Assembly: GCA_001599755.1 (NCBI GenBank)
Contig: BCHX01000003.1
Span: forward strand, 5,231,782 to 5,295,781
Direction: 5' to 3'
DNA from: Gliomastix tumulicola
Lineage: Eukaryota; Ascomycota; Sordariomycetes; Hypocreales; Bionectriaceae
Length of the DNA: 64,000 bases
Part shown: positions 34,311 through 44,441 of the stretch, piece by piece
Layout: the number at the start of each line of letters is the position of its first letter
Numbering within the stretch: the stretch's first letter is position 1
The notes under the pieces: generated by a model
What the model saw: only the letters and a program-made list of their open reading frames with translations
Told to the model about the DNA's origin: nothing
The model's database searches: none
Position numbers and translations under genes: made by a program

Positions 34311-34637
34311 ACCAAAACTTGACTTAGCTAAAGAAGGAAGACATAGCTAAGTCTAGTATTATATGTTTCTTGTCCCCTTTTCCCAATGGAATTTAATTAC
34401 TCTGGCAAATTGTATGGACTGGTGGTGTATGCCTCGTCAAGTTGGGACAGAGATATTTGGTTTCACTGCAGACAGAGGGAGGAGCGGAAGCAAGCGAAAG
34501 ACGGTGAAATCAGAAAGGCCAGAGAAAGTGGGAGGGAAACGGTTCTCGCGGGACTTCCCAAATTGAGTAAAAGCGGCCCGAAGTGGTACTTGACATTGTT
34601 ATTCACTTTGTCTTCTTAACCAATTTTCAACTTTTCC
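34311..34637. other. Intergenic region before the DUF3533-like gene
   Basis: About 330 bp between two plus-strand genes; no gene or repeat recognised. Pyrimidine-rich leader sequence lies directly upstream of 34638. Confidence 0.5.
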
Positions 34638-35558
34638 ATGTCCTTTTATACTCCTTTTTATAATCTTTCTTGCCATCAGCCTCGAATCTCAATCATCATA
34701 CAGCGCGCAAAGGGAAACAGCGGAGTTTCTTCACGGAAGTCCCTCTTCTCTAGCCGTGGGAAAAGTGATATATTCCCTCTCACCATGTCTACGTTAAACC
34801 TATTGATCCTGATTTTGGCTACCATAGCCTGGATCTACGGAGCTTCGTATCAACTGCAAAACACAGTCAGTAACCTGAATGTTCTTGTGGTCGACTTTGA
34901 CCAAGGCGCCATCGGGCAAGCCGTGTCGACGACGGCCGAGAGTTTCACAGGCAAAGAGAGAGTTCCCATGGATATCAGGCCCGTCGACGCATTCAGCAGC
35001 GCCGAGTCAATCAACCGTGCCATATGCCAGACCGACTTTTGGGCAGCAGGCTACATCAACCTCGGAGCATCTGAGAAGTTGGCCCGCGCCTTGGATGGGA
35101 GCTCAACGGACCACGATGCGACCAATGCCGTCACTTTTGTCTACAACCAGGCCAGGTTCCCTGCCGTCACCGACTTATATTTGTTCTCGAATCTTCAAGC
35201 CCTGATCGACGCCTCCGTCTCGAGGTTTTGGCAGTCCACCGCCGGCATGGAAGTCCTCCAGCACTCGATCGATCTCGTGCGACCGATGCCACAGAGTACT
35301 CAAGCTCTCTATAATACATTCAACATTGTTATTCCACCTTTGTCCCAGTTTTTCTTGATTCTGGTACTCAACGGTATCGGGATGACGTCCGGCCTACTGG
35401 CACATGGTAACTTCAGAACGGTTTGGATGTTCAGGTTCATCACGGGCAAAGTCTATGGCCTGCTCTGTGTATTAGTCATGACAGGTTGTATGTGGGCGTA
35501 CAAGGAGGATTGGGGCGTCGACGGCACCGAGTTTGTCGAGACGTGGCTGACAATCTAG
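34638..35558 (+). CDS. DUF3533/SNG1-like membrane protein, C-terminally truncated
   Basis: A frame of 306 residues. It has the family's N-terminal membrane helix (STLNLLILILATIAWIYG), then a soluble domain starting with the conserved VLVVDFDQGAIGQAV. The later segments FFLILVLNGIGM and KVYGLLCVLVMTGCMWAY are the first C-terminal helices. Complete DUF3533 proteins have three to four more helices. Here a TAG at 35556-35558 interrupts the following helix: the codons after it still read as its continuation (LAMY), then a second stop follows. I could not find the missing helices downstream before the converging neighbour ends. SNG1-like proteins contribute to resistance to toxic compounds. This copy is probably non-functional or strongly shortened, but the N-terminal frame is intact. 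Confidence 0.7.
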   Translation: MSFYTPFYNLSCHQPRISIIIQRAKGNSGVSSRKSLFSSRGKSDIFPLTMSTLNLLILILATIAWIYGASYQLQNTVSNLNVLVVDFDQGAIGQAVSTTAESFTGKERVPMDIRPVDAFSSAESINRAICQTDFWAAGYINLGASEKLARALDGSSTDHDATNAVTFVYNQARFPAVTDLYLFSNLQALIDASVSRFWQSTAGMEVLQHSIDLVRPMPQSTQALYNTFNIVIPPLSQFFLILVLNGIGMTSGLLAHGNFRTVWMFRFITGKVYGLLCVLVMTGCMWAYKEDWGVDGTEFVETWLTI

Positions 35559-35866
35559 CTCGCAATGTACAGGTAGGCTATAGCTTAATCTATCTTCGGA
35601 ACAATCCACATTGGCTCATAGACATTCCCAAACAAACTACCAGTGTAAGATGACTGATCATTACTTTAGCCCTGAACTGCTTAGTATGGCGGTGAGACCC
35701 GACGAAGACACCTTTGCGGTAGGCGGACTCAGCTGCACGCCCTTCTTTTTGAATCATCGACAACACCCTGTCAAGACAAGCGCTATTTTCACATGTATGG
35801 TGTTCCAGATCATGACTCCCGAGCCATATTGTGTTGTTCATAACTAGTCCAATGACGCTGGTGAAG

Positions 35867-37028
35867 CTATTCCCAAAACATGAATGCTCTAACCTCAATA
35901 CTCTCCCGAGGACGATCAGCATTGCCGCATGCCGTGTTCTGGAATCCTGAGTGAATAACGGCTACTTTCTGTTAGCAAATGCCAGCCAGCTCTGTGCTTC
36001 ATTTTCCAATATCACCGCGCACGCAAGACAAGAGTGGGCAGAATACTTACGTCGATGCGCCGCCGAATCATATTGCCGAAATAGCAAGACCTCGGTGTTC
36101 AACTGCCCTCCGAGGTAATACCATTTTTGGTGTTCATTGTAGTAGACCCTGCTGCTCTCTGTGTAGCCCGAGCGCATGACCATGTCAGCAGGCTGGAGAT
36201 CTCGTAATGGGTCTACAGTAGATGCGTCACAGAGCGCCAAGGGCCAGTCTTCGAGCGGGCCATGAAGTGGCTTCCACACGCTGTGAAAAGCCTTGTAAGC
36301 TTTTTTTCCCAACAGAGAGTCAGTGGCTGTCCTACTTGATGGCGACGATGCGACTGTAGTCCTTCGGATCCATATCAAAGATCTTCTCAACGACTTCATT
36401 GGCCGAATTGGGGGTGAAGTCTGGAATGGCCGTCAGCAACAAGTCATAAAACAGATTCGCAATGGCTGGCGCACTTACCAGAGTGTACAATCGTTGTTGG
36501 CTGGAGGTATTCATAGTCGTTGCCAGTAGAAATTGGGTGATTCACATGGCGCTTCCTCACCTTCACCGACACTTAGCTCAGCTTGGTTCTACACAAACAT
36601 AGTATGGAGTTTGAACTTACCACGTGTTCCATGATCTTGACAGAAGTAGGTTTGAACTTCTCCAGCAAAAGGTTCTCTACCTCGCGGTAGTACGTGTTCT
36701 CAACCTTCTCAGAATCGTCATATTCTTGCTCGGAGAGAGCCGACGTCACATTACCGACGGCAAAACCGCAGTTTTCGAAGATGAGGGAAGCACCATCTTT
36801 CATCTGCCGGAGATTGTTGATCACGAGATTGTGACGCTCATCGAGCTCGATGTTTGTGCGAGGCAGGTCCTCGCCAGGATCATACTGAAGGCGGTAAGGC
36901 TTCTCTTTTTCATAGAGGGGATCGTTACGCTTCATAAAATTGAAGCTGGTCAGAGCCTGTTTTGGCAAAGGGGCTGTAGTTGGCGCCGAGGCACTCGTGC
37001 TGAGCACATATGTAGCCGTGGTTGTCAT
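35867..37028 (-). CDS. AsaB/GA4-desaturase-like oxygenase family protein
   Basis: Exons 37028-36621, 36560-36479, 36420-36336, 36280-36051 and 35964-35867 join in frame to 300 residues. The protein follows the CmcJ/AsaB/GA4-desaturase family closely. It has NDPLYEKEKPYRLQYDP, then EHVVRKRHVNHPISTGNDYE with YLQPTTIVHSDFTP, KDYSRIVAINVWKPLHGPLE with DWPLALCDA, and VYYNEHQKWYYLGGQLNTEV. The end is AVIHSGFQNTACG plus RPRESIEVRAFMFWE. Small exons and 55-86 bp introns are well supported because each splice reconstitutes a family motif. Members act as 2OG-type hydroxylases or desaturases in secondary metabolism (for example aspergillic acid, gibberellin). A conserved His-x-Asp occurs in IVHSDFTP. 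Reaction and substrate here are unknown. Confidence 0.87.
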
Positions 37029-38518
37029 CGTATTTGACTGAAAGGCTAGGACTGGACTGGGAGGTTGTTTGCGGGAGCTTGCTCAATACGGATATTTTGA
37101 CGGTAAACCTTCAAACTCAGCGAGGGTGAATTAGATATACCTAGTTGGAAAGCCTCAGCTGCACGACATGAGACGTATCAAAAATCGGGCTCTCGGGTTC
37201 ATGCGTCCATCGTCGAGATCATACGAGTAGGAGGCGGTCGCGTGATGACGAGCCTGCTTGAGTATGATGACTGATGCTTTAGGCACCAGACCACCCCTTC
37301 CAGCCTACGACGACCCCGCCATCCGCCAGCGATGGTTTATGCGGCACAGACTTCTACTCCATGGAATTGTTCCCTGAAATTTGTCAGACTAGCCCAGGTA
37401 ATGCCTGCCCCTGTAGAGTCACGGGAACAGGATGGACATGGCCAAATTAAAATCGCAAGACACTGTGCCGTAACGGTTCTGTACCACCAGGCACTTCATA
37501 TGTCTGTTCAACATGAGGCATTATCGTTAGCTAGATTTGTAAGCTGGCATATAATCCTTCTTGTTCTGGTCAGAATCTAGAATGGCGGAACAATGGATAT
37601 AGTAACTCACGCGTCGAGCATGAAACGTCCGTGGGGGAGATTAATGTGCAGCCCTACCTTTATTCGTTTGTCAACAGAGGAAGGGCGCATCAGTGTATAA
37701 ACTTCACTGAAACATAGAGATCATATGCGCTATCCCAATTCTTCATCCCATTGTACAGTCCTGTGGGCTATATGGCCGGCCAACTAATAAACAGGGCTAA
37801 GACTGTGCATGGCCTGTTCTTTCGCATTGACGGTCTCACAACTGGTTAGAGGGCAATGATGGGATGCTTTGGGAGCCAGACGAATCGAAGAAAAGAAACA
37901 ACTTATGATCCATTTTGATCCGAAGAACCCGCACGGCAGTGTTGTGAGGAGATATTTTCCCCAAGATTAAAGTCTAGCAACCAGGGGACCCTTGTCGGTA
38001 CCAGGCAGTATCGCACTGGCGGAAGTCGCGCTCCGCACATGCGAGCAAAAAACCGAGTAACCCCTGGATGATGACTTTAGGATCAGCCAGAATTGTGACT
38101 GATGGCTTTTCCAATTCCCAGCATTTAATCCTTTTTGGCCGGGTTAGCATGATTCATTATGAGACCACCTTTTGATTTCGGACTTTGTTCATGCTAGATT
38201 AGAAAGCAGGTAGTCAACTGACTAAAACTCAAGCGTCTGCTTTGGATTGTGGTAAAGCCGGGTCCTACAGGAGAGCCTTGCCAGACCATAGGATCAATCC
38301 TTGGATAATGCAAGAAAATCGTGCTATTTCAGAGACAGAGTATTTTTTACCCGCAACATGTGACCAACTTGAACTTGAGTGCTCTTCCGGATCGGGTCAA
38401 ACACTCGGCTGGGAGATGACTTTAAATACACAGCATTGACCCTCAACTCTGTTTTCCATAGTCTCGCTCAACGCATTCAACACATCCAAGCACTTCGACG
38501 ATACAATATACTCTTCAA
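37029..38518. other. Intergenic region with promoter of the small ORF
   Basis: About 1.5 kb, relatively A+T-rich, no supported gene. A TATA-like TTTAAATA at 38421-38428 and a CA/CT-rich leader precede the 5' UTR intron of the 66-codon gene. Confidence 0.5.
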
Positions 38519-38570
38519 GTAAGAATAACCTTCAAACAGTCGGTCTTGCAGATAAGCTGACTGTTTCTAG
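38519..38570 (+). other. Putative 5' UTR intron of the small ORF
   Basis: GTAAGA donor, GCTGAC branch point at about 38555-38560 and a TTTCTAG acceptor, 52 bp, ending two bases before the ATG at 38573. The three signals and the size fit an authentic fungal intron, which supports transcription through the small frame. Confidence 0.6.
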
Positions 38571-38572
38571 CC

Positions 38573-38773
38573 ATGCCTGCCCATCAGCCCATCAACAATA
38601 CTGCTCAGGCCCAGCCATGGAAGAAGCACTGGCCCCCAACAACTCCTGCACGCAAGGGAGACTACCATGGAGTTGACGCTGGAAACAAGTTGGCAATCTG
38701 CGGCGGAGGCGTGGGAAGGCTCCTGACCAAGTTGCCTCGCAGTGACGAGAACGAGGCGAAGCTCAATGTTTGA
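38573..38773 (+). CDS. Small orphan protein, 66 residues
   Basis: I do not recognise this protein. It starts directly after a good 5' UTR intron, with CC before the ATG. Composition is polar and rich in Pro, Gln, Lys and Gly. It has a KKHWPPTTPARKGDYHG stretch in the middle, a glycine cluster (CGGGVG) near residue 44 and one cysteine. No signal peptide, membrane segment or repeated core is visible, so it does not look like a secreted effector or a repeated-precursor RiPP. Neighbours are oxidoreductases and carriers. It could be a small regulatory protein or a conserved orphan; the intron and initiation context are the main evidence that it is a gene. Confidence 0.55.
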   Translation: MPAHQPINNTAQAQPWKKHWPPTTPARKGDYHGVDAGNKLAICGGGVGRLLTKLPRSDENEAKLNV

Positions 38774-39521
38774 TACTGCGTTACGTACTTCTTGACGGAG
38801 AGGTGTGGTCCGGTCATTCAGCTCATTTATCGGCCTGGACGAATGAGACAACTTGATATACATTAAGTTTCAATGTTGCAAGCCACCTCTGGTATCTTAG
38901 GGGCTGATGCATTGAAGTCTAGTTCTATTCTAGATCCGGGGACGCTCCATCGTACGCTGTGCTTGGGCTTAGCATGAATTTCTCTGCGTAAATACTGTCT
39001 GAACACATCGTGAATTACTTGCTGGAATTGAAGAAAAGGTCACTTTCCGCAATCGAGGATTAAATGACTCTTGAAAGGATTGTTCATAGGATGGATAGCG
39101 AACCTTTCCCAAGACCCATGCATGGCTCTCGTAAAACTCATACTCCTGCAGGAACTTTGAGAGCCTATGAGATTAACGGCGGCTTTAATCAGAGAGTGGA
39201 GTCAACTGCAGAGACCGACCACGTTTGTCAGCATTAACCCGCTCGTTGGAAAGCCGAAGGAGCCAAGTGGAATGAACATCCTTGCCAATGGATCGCCGAT
39301 CCTTCATAAGAATCATGCGATCAATGTGTTCTGAAGCCTCTCGAATTATGTACCCTCTTTGTTCCCCAGAATCTTGCTGATCGTGGTTTTCCATCGACTA
39401 CATATGCTTCGGCCTTTAGCCATAGTGCGTCTAGCCTGACACACAGACTGTCTCGCTCATCTCGCTTTACAACGGTTAGCTCGATTTCATCTGGACGTTG
39501 ACAGACAAGCGCAGAGTGAAC
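38774..39521. other. Intergenic region before the drug-type MFS gene
   Basis: About 750 bp, no gene supported. It should contain the MFS promoter; no distinct motif was recognised. Confidence 0.5.
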
Positions 39522-41144
39522 ATGAGTGTCATGTCGAAAAATTCACCAGCGCCTTCGTCGGTACTTGTCAATTCAATCGACACAGAGTCACTCGAAACCC
39601 TCGATCTCCATCACCCTCATAGTTGGCCAACATGGAAAAAATATACATCAATCGCCATTCTGTCTTTCGGGGAACTCATAGTGTAAGTTCATAACCGAAA
39701 ATACTTGTCTCATCAGCCCCGGACTAAGCAGTTGAAAGCCCCTTTGCCTCCATGATGTTGGCACCGACCCTTCCCCAGATCATGGAAACTTTTACACTAT
39801 CGTCAACCGAAGAGAAGCTCGCTTCCTTCTCAGTCACAGTCTACATGATTGGCATGGCACTTGGTATGCTGTTCTTTGGCCCGCTGTCCGACCTTTGCGG
39901 CAGAGCCGTACTGGCTCGCACGGCGGCATACTTGTACACCGTCGCCTCCGTTCTATGCGCCCTCGCTGAGAGCATCAGCTGGCTCATTGCCACTAGGACT
40001 GTTGCAGGCTTCTTTGGGGCTGCTCCTATGGTCATCGGCGGGGCAGTTGTTGCGGACGTATTTCCAGCAGGTCAACGAGACTTGGGTATGACCTTGTACG
40101 TCGCTGGCCCAACGCTTGGTCCCGTGGTGGGTTCTGTCGTTGGGAGTTTAATCAATTCAGCACTTGGATGGCGATGGATCTTCTGGATCATGACAATTCT
40201 CGTACGTGTTTGAGGTGTTGGGTCATGATTAAAGCTCCCGGCTAACAGGACACCAAGTCTTTCATTTACGCTGCTCTCTGCACCGCCGTGTTAGAGGAGA
40301 CACATTACCCGACACTCGAGAAAAGAAGACTTGACAACAAAAGCTCAAGGTCTCCAGACAACACTACGGTACCGATGAAGTTGACTGGCCGATTCCTCAC
40401 GGGAATGAGAACAATTGGCAAAGCCGCTATGGTTATGGCCCGAGTTTCCACCTATCCAGTCATCCTCCTTTTGATGTTCATGTTCACCATCTACGCTGGC
40501 TGGTTTAACATTTTGATTTCCTCACTGGGCACCATGTACCAGCGCGTCTACAGTTTTCCAGAAAAGACAGCAGGCTTTGGTTACATCGCCATTGGTATAG
40601 GTATTTTGCTAGGGCTTCTATTCGCAGCCAAGGTGACTAACAAGGTCGCGACTCTTTTCCCGGCGGGCTCGAAGGAGAAAAGCCATAAGAAGTACTTGTT
40701 GACTCTTATTATATCTGCTGTTCTTGTGTGCTTGGGCTGGCTCTGCTACGGTTGGGCATTCGAAAGGCGGGTACACTGGAGCGTCTCAATGGTTGGACTG
40801 GTCTTGTATGGAGCTTCCGGGGTTGCTATCAAGGTATATTACATGATCCCCGGTGAGAATATAGCTTGCTTACGCCTTCACAGACGTCGTCAAACCTCTT
40901 CTTGGTTGAGGTAATCCCTGGCTGGTCAAGCTCTGCTCTCTCTGCGATGGCTACTGCAAGTTCAATCGGCGCTGCTCTAATTCCCCTTGCAACATTTCCG
41001 TTGTATGATTCGATAGGAATTGGGTGGACATATTCCATCATGTCGTTGAGCTTGCTGCTTCTCTGCTCCATCCCATTATGTCTATACCTTTTTGCGGAGC
41101 AATTTACAGGGAGATGGAGTATACGTATTGAGCTACATACTTAG
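39522..41144 (+). CDS. MFS transporter, drug:H+ antiporter type (DHA1)
   Basis: Exons 39522-39682, 39739-40201, 40249-40833 and 40884-41144 encode 489 residues. A soluble N-terminal tail ends in HPHSWPTWKKYTSIAILSFGEL. The helix 2-3 loop GPLSDLCGRAVLARTAAYLY follows, then RTVAGFFGAAPMVIGGAVVADVF (helix 4). Motif C in helix 5 (GPTLGPVVGSVVG) and GWRWIFWIMTIL are diagnostic of 12-helix multidrug exporters. LEETHYPTLEKRR in the central loop corresponds to the usual ETY/P-LL motif. The third exon is followed by a short 50-bp intron. It probably exports a xenobiotic or the product of nearby enzymes. The start at 39522 is the first ATG in frame. Confidence 0.88.
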
Positions 41145-42758
41145 GTAGACTACTCCCCCATTGAACGGTGCACTCTCCTGGAGCTGAATTTGAACCCTGG
41201 ATGACAGAGGGAAGAGTTGAACTTTCGCGACAGGGGTTAGTACTAGAAGGCTCAATTAACTCATGCAAGAGGACTCGTGATGTTCGTTTGGTGGGTAGTT
41301 GGCCATGGCACCGCCGCACTGTCTATACGCAAGCGGTGCAACGATGCGTGTAAGGCGGTCGGGGGTAGTAGCTCCGAGTCTGAGCAGATATAACTGAACG
41401 AGCTGAAGGGTAGTATTTAGGCACACTGAGCTATGATTCTACACATTGTGATGAAGGCGTCCCAAGTGAAAATGGTCGGTTGGTTTGGAGGACAGGTCAT
41501 ATGTTGGTTCATTAGTAACACGCTTCTGCCAAGCACGCACGGCAGCCGACGCAAGGGGGTTTCCTTACCAGAGATAGCAGACTTAAACCCTCTCGGGCCT
41601 TGTTCTACCTGGCTCTTATACCATGTGGTGTGATGTCGCTAGAGCGTTCCGCGTGCCCGTCTCTGCCACCATTGTGGTTTATCCTTTCTTTTCTTTTTTT
41701 CTTTTTACCTCCATCATGTACTTTACGAGCGACACCTCGCAGGCTATTCCTTAAATTACTAATATGAATGCATACCCATTTACCCCGAAGGTCCCCAATG
41801 GACCTATTCAGAAATACGAATCAGACGCAGACACCTGACGCCCAAGGACGTGATGACTATCACGACGTGGTATATCGGAATGGTTAATGATCCTAGTGTA
41901 TGTATACTACGGAAAGATGGGCAAGTTTGGCCATACAATACAAAAACCATTTCCGCAGGATGTTGTATCTAAATCACGCTTCCTTCCTTCTTAGACAAAG
42001 TAATCTTCACACCTCCAGGCACCACGGCAGTGGAAACTCGATCAGGATCGTAAATGACCATGATGGCCTTGAGCGTCCGCCAGTTCCTTACCCCGTACGC
42101 TAGACAGCCTCGGTGATTTAGGGCAGCTGTATATGACCAAGGTGCATAAACGGGTGTGGTTCGAGACCTGCCACAGAAAGCCTCTCTCTTATCTTGGCGT
42201 TGGCTAAGGCGTGTGCCCCAAGCACACGTTCGTCGTCTTCAGGGCTCGACCGCGATGAGATAGCCATCGTGCTTAGACTCACGATGTTAGTGACCTTATC
42301 AATGGGCATGGCCCCTTCGTAGCGGAGGGCAAATTGGACTGGACGGTCCTGAAAAATGGGAATCGCGAGCTGCACATCCTCCGTACACCGCGGAGTAAAG
42401 CTACACTGCGGCCCTAGATACTTCGTTGAGGTCCAAGAGTCGGTGAAAATGGAACCACGGCAAGTCAGAAGTCAGAAGGTTGGAGAGACATTTAGATCTT
42501 GAACGAACGAGAACATAGGAAGCGACCGTTCTCAAAGATTAGTGTCTTAAGGATACAAGGGTAAAGCCAATCTTCTCTGGACAGCCACCTTCACCTTTGT
42601 ATATTTACCGTGTCCAAGAGGCCGCATAGCACATGCGCTGGCTAGTAAGCATGATTATTGTCAAGGCCGTTGACGTATCTCTTGCTTTCAACCCCAAGGT
42701 AGCCATCTATTGCACATGATACAAGCCGAATTCCGAGATCGAGCTAGCAGAGTGAAAT
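41145..42758. other. Long intergenic stretch with a possible gene relic
   Basis: About 1.6 kb without an intact gene. A TTTC-rich tract lies at about 41686-41708. The only coding-like signal is on the minus strand at 41980-42420 (separate entry). Confidence 0.5.
41980..42420 (-). pseudogene. Possible relic of an unidentified gene
   Basis: An 85-codon minus-strand frame (42118-42375) has protein-like composition (VQFALRYEGAMPIDKV). After its stop, another frame reads RTLKAIMVIYDPDRVSTAV and ends near 41980. Together they resemble the C-terminal end of an enzyme interrupted by a frameshift, but I cannot name the family and see no upstream exons. Chance is a real alternative. Confidence 0.25.
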
Positions 42759-44441
42759 CTAATACCCCAATTTGAAGCCTCCCCAATTGAGTCGAGTGAA
42801 GACCAAATCATGGTCGTAACGATCTCGAATCTGTCGCATCTTGTCGAAATTGTGGTTGCCGTAATGCCGAAACACCTCCTGCGTCTCACCAGCGTCCCCC
42901 ATGTAGATGAACTCGGTGCTGAGACCTTTCTCCTTGTTCATCTGATGAAAGAGATCCATCAGAGATTTGTTCCACGAAGTGATCCTCAAATCATCTTGCT
43001 CGAGCTCCCAGGACGTAGCTAATTGAAACCCTGGCTTGGTTGTAAGTATGAGTTGGCTAGACAGGGGAGTTCTCACCTACATATGTATGACTGATCGTCA
43101 TCCAGGCCGAACGTGTTACCAATGCCGTTGGTCTTGGCGACCGTGGCGGCTGTGCGAGGAACAAGGTTGAGAACAAAAGTAGGGAAGAGCCCTTTGACAT
43201 CAGCCACATCCTCGAGCGCCGCCCGCCAGATTTGATAGATTTTATAAAGCTGGACTGCGTCGGGCTTGATTGTATGATGCTCAAAGGCAATGCTATAGCC
43301 ATCATTAGCCAACGATATTGTACCTTCAAGAGAAAGCTCCGCAACTCCATCAACTGACCGGAACATCTGATTGGGCGTCTCAAACTGTGAGTGCCATGTG
43401 GCTGGCTCGGTGACGTTGTGCATCCTGCGAAGCGCCGGAATTTCGGTAAAGCTTGAGAAATGCGAGGGTGGGATGCTTTCTCCTTCCTGCAAGCCAAAGA
43501 CCTGGGGTGTCAAGGTCTTGGTTGAGACATTGTAGTTGATGTTGATGACAGCTCCTGCGCCCACCGACGCATCGTCAGAAAGTGCCATATCACAAGCTGC
43601 AGCAATAAATCGTTCGACCATCGCTTCCTCAAACACTTGATAGGTGCTGCTGACGACAGGGACGGAGTAGGTCTGCAACACAAACTTCGTCACAACGCCG
43701 AAATTGTTTGCTCCTCCCTTGAGAGCCCAGAAAAGATCAGGGTTCGTCCTCGAGTTGGCCACAACCATGGTGCCATTACCAAGCACGACGTCGTAGCTCA
43801 GAACGTTGTCCATGGAGAATCCGTATTTGTTCAAAAAGTAGCCCACACCGCCGATCAAGGTAAGCCCGGGAACGCCGATGGTTTTGAGGCGGCCACCGAT
43901 GGCATAACGACCAAAGGGAGCCAATGCCGAATACACGTCAACCCATTTGTTGCCTGGTCCGACCTCGACGGAATGATCTGTCTCCGAATACTTGATGTTG
44001 TCCAGATGGTTCAGCGCGAGCAGGACACCATGATTGATACTATTCGAGCCGGGCACCTGTGAACGAATTAGGTATTAACAATCTCACTGACAAGAGCTGG
44101 TAACGGCGTTGATCTGGTGGACTTGCATTCATATGACCTCCACCGCGAATAGCGAATTCGGCATCACAAGCATGGATTGCCGTCACAGCGGCCGCAACAT
44201 GATCGTCTGCTGTAGGGAGGAAGATGCATGACGGGGAAAGGTTCGATCTTTTGTCCCAGAAGTTTGTCCTCTCAATGTCGTATTCAGGAGTACCGGGTGT
44301 GAGCGTCAAGTTGGAGTATGCTGTGAGAAGGCGTTGGCAGGCGCAATGGGTCCCGTTGGGTGATAGAACGGCGCGATCAGGAGTGGTGGCTTGGCAGAGG
44401 GTGGCAGCGGCCAGCCAGATGAAGAGCGGTACAAGCTGCAT
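42759..44441 (-). CDS. Secreted FAD-linked (BBE-like) oxidase
   Basis: Exons 44441-44127, 44056-43081 and 43030-42759 give 520 residues. A signal peptide (MQLVPLFIWLAAATLC) is followed by a PCMH-type FAD-binding domain with the RGGGHMN motif. His103 is the likely covalent FAD attachment site. The domain continues through GRLKTIGVPGLTLIGGVGYF to NPDLFWALKGGANNFGVVTKF. The C-terminal BBE segment is EVFRHYGNHNFDKMRQIRDRYD. The cysteine that gives a second FAD bond in some relatives is not evident, so mono-covalent flavin is likely. The first intron (44126-44057) uses a GC donor (GCAAGT) and is needed to join GGGHMN to VPGSNS. Such oxidases act on sugars, phenols or alkaloid-like compounds outside the cell or in the secretory path. 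Confidence 0.88.

Noticed and set aside
41183..41196. B-box-like sequence (complement of GGTTCAAATTC) suggesting a tRNA on the minus strand
   Set aside because: The flanking bases do not form a T-stem, and no acceptor stem or anticodon arm can be drawn.
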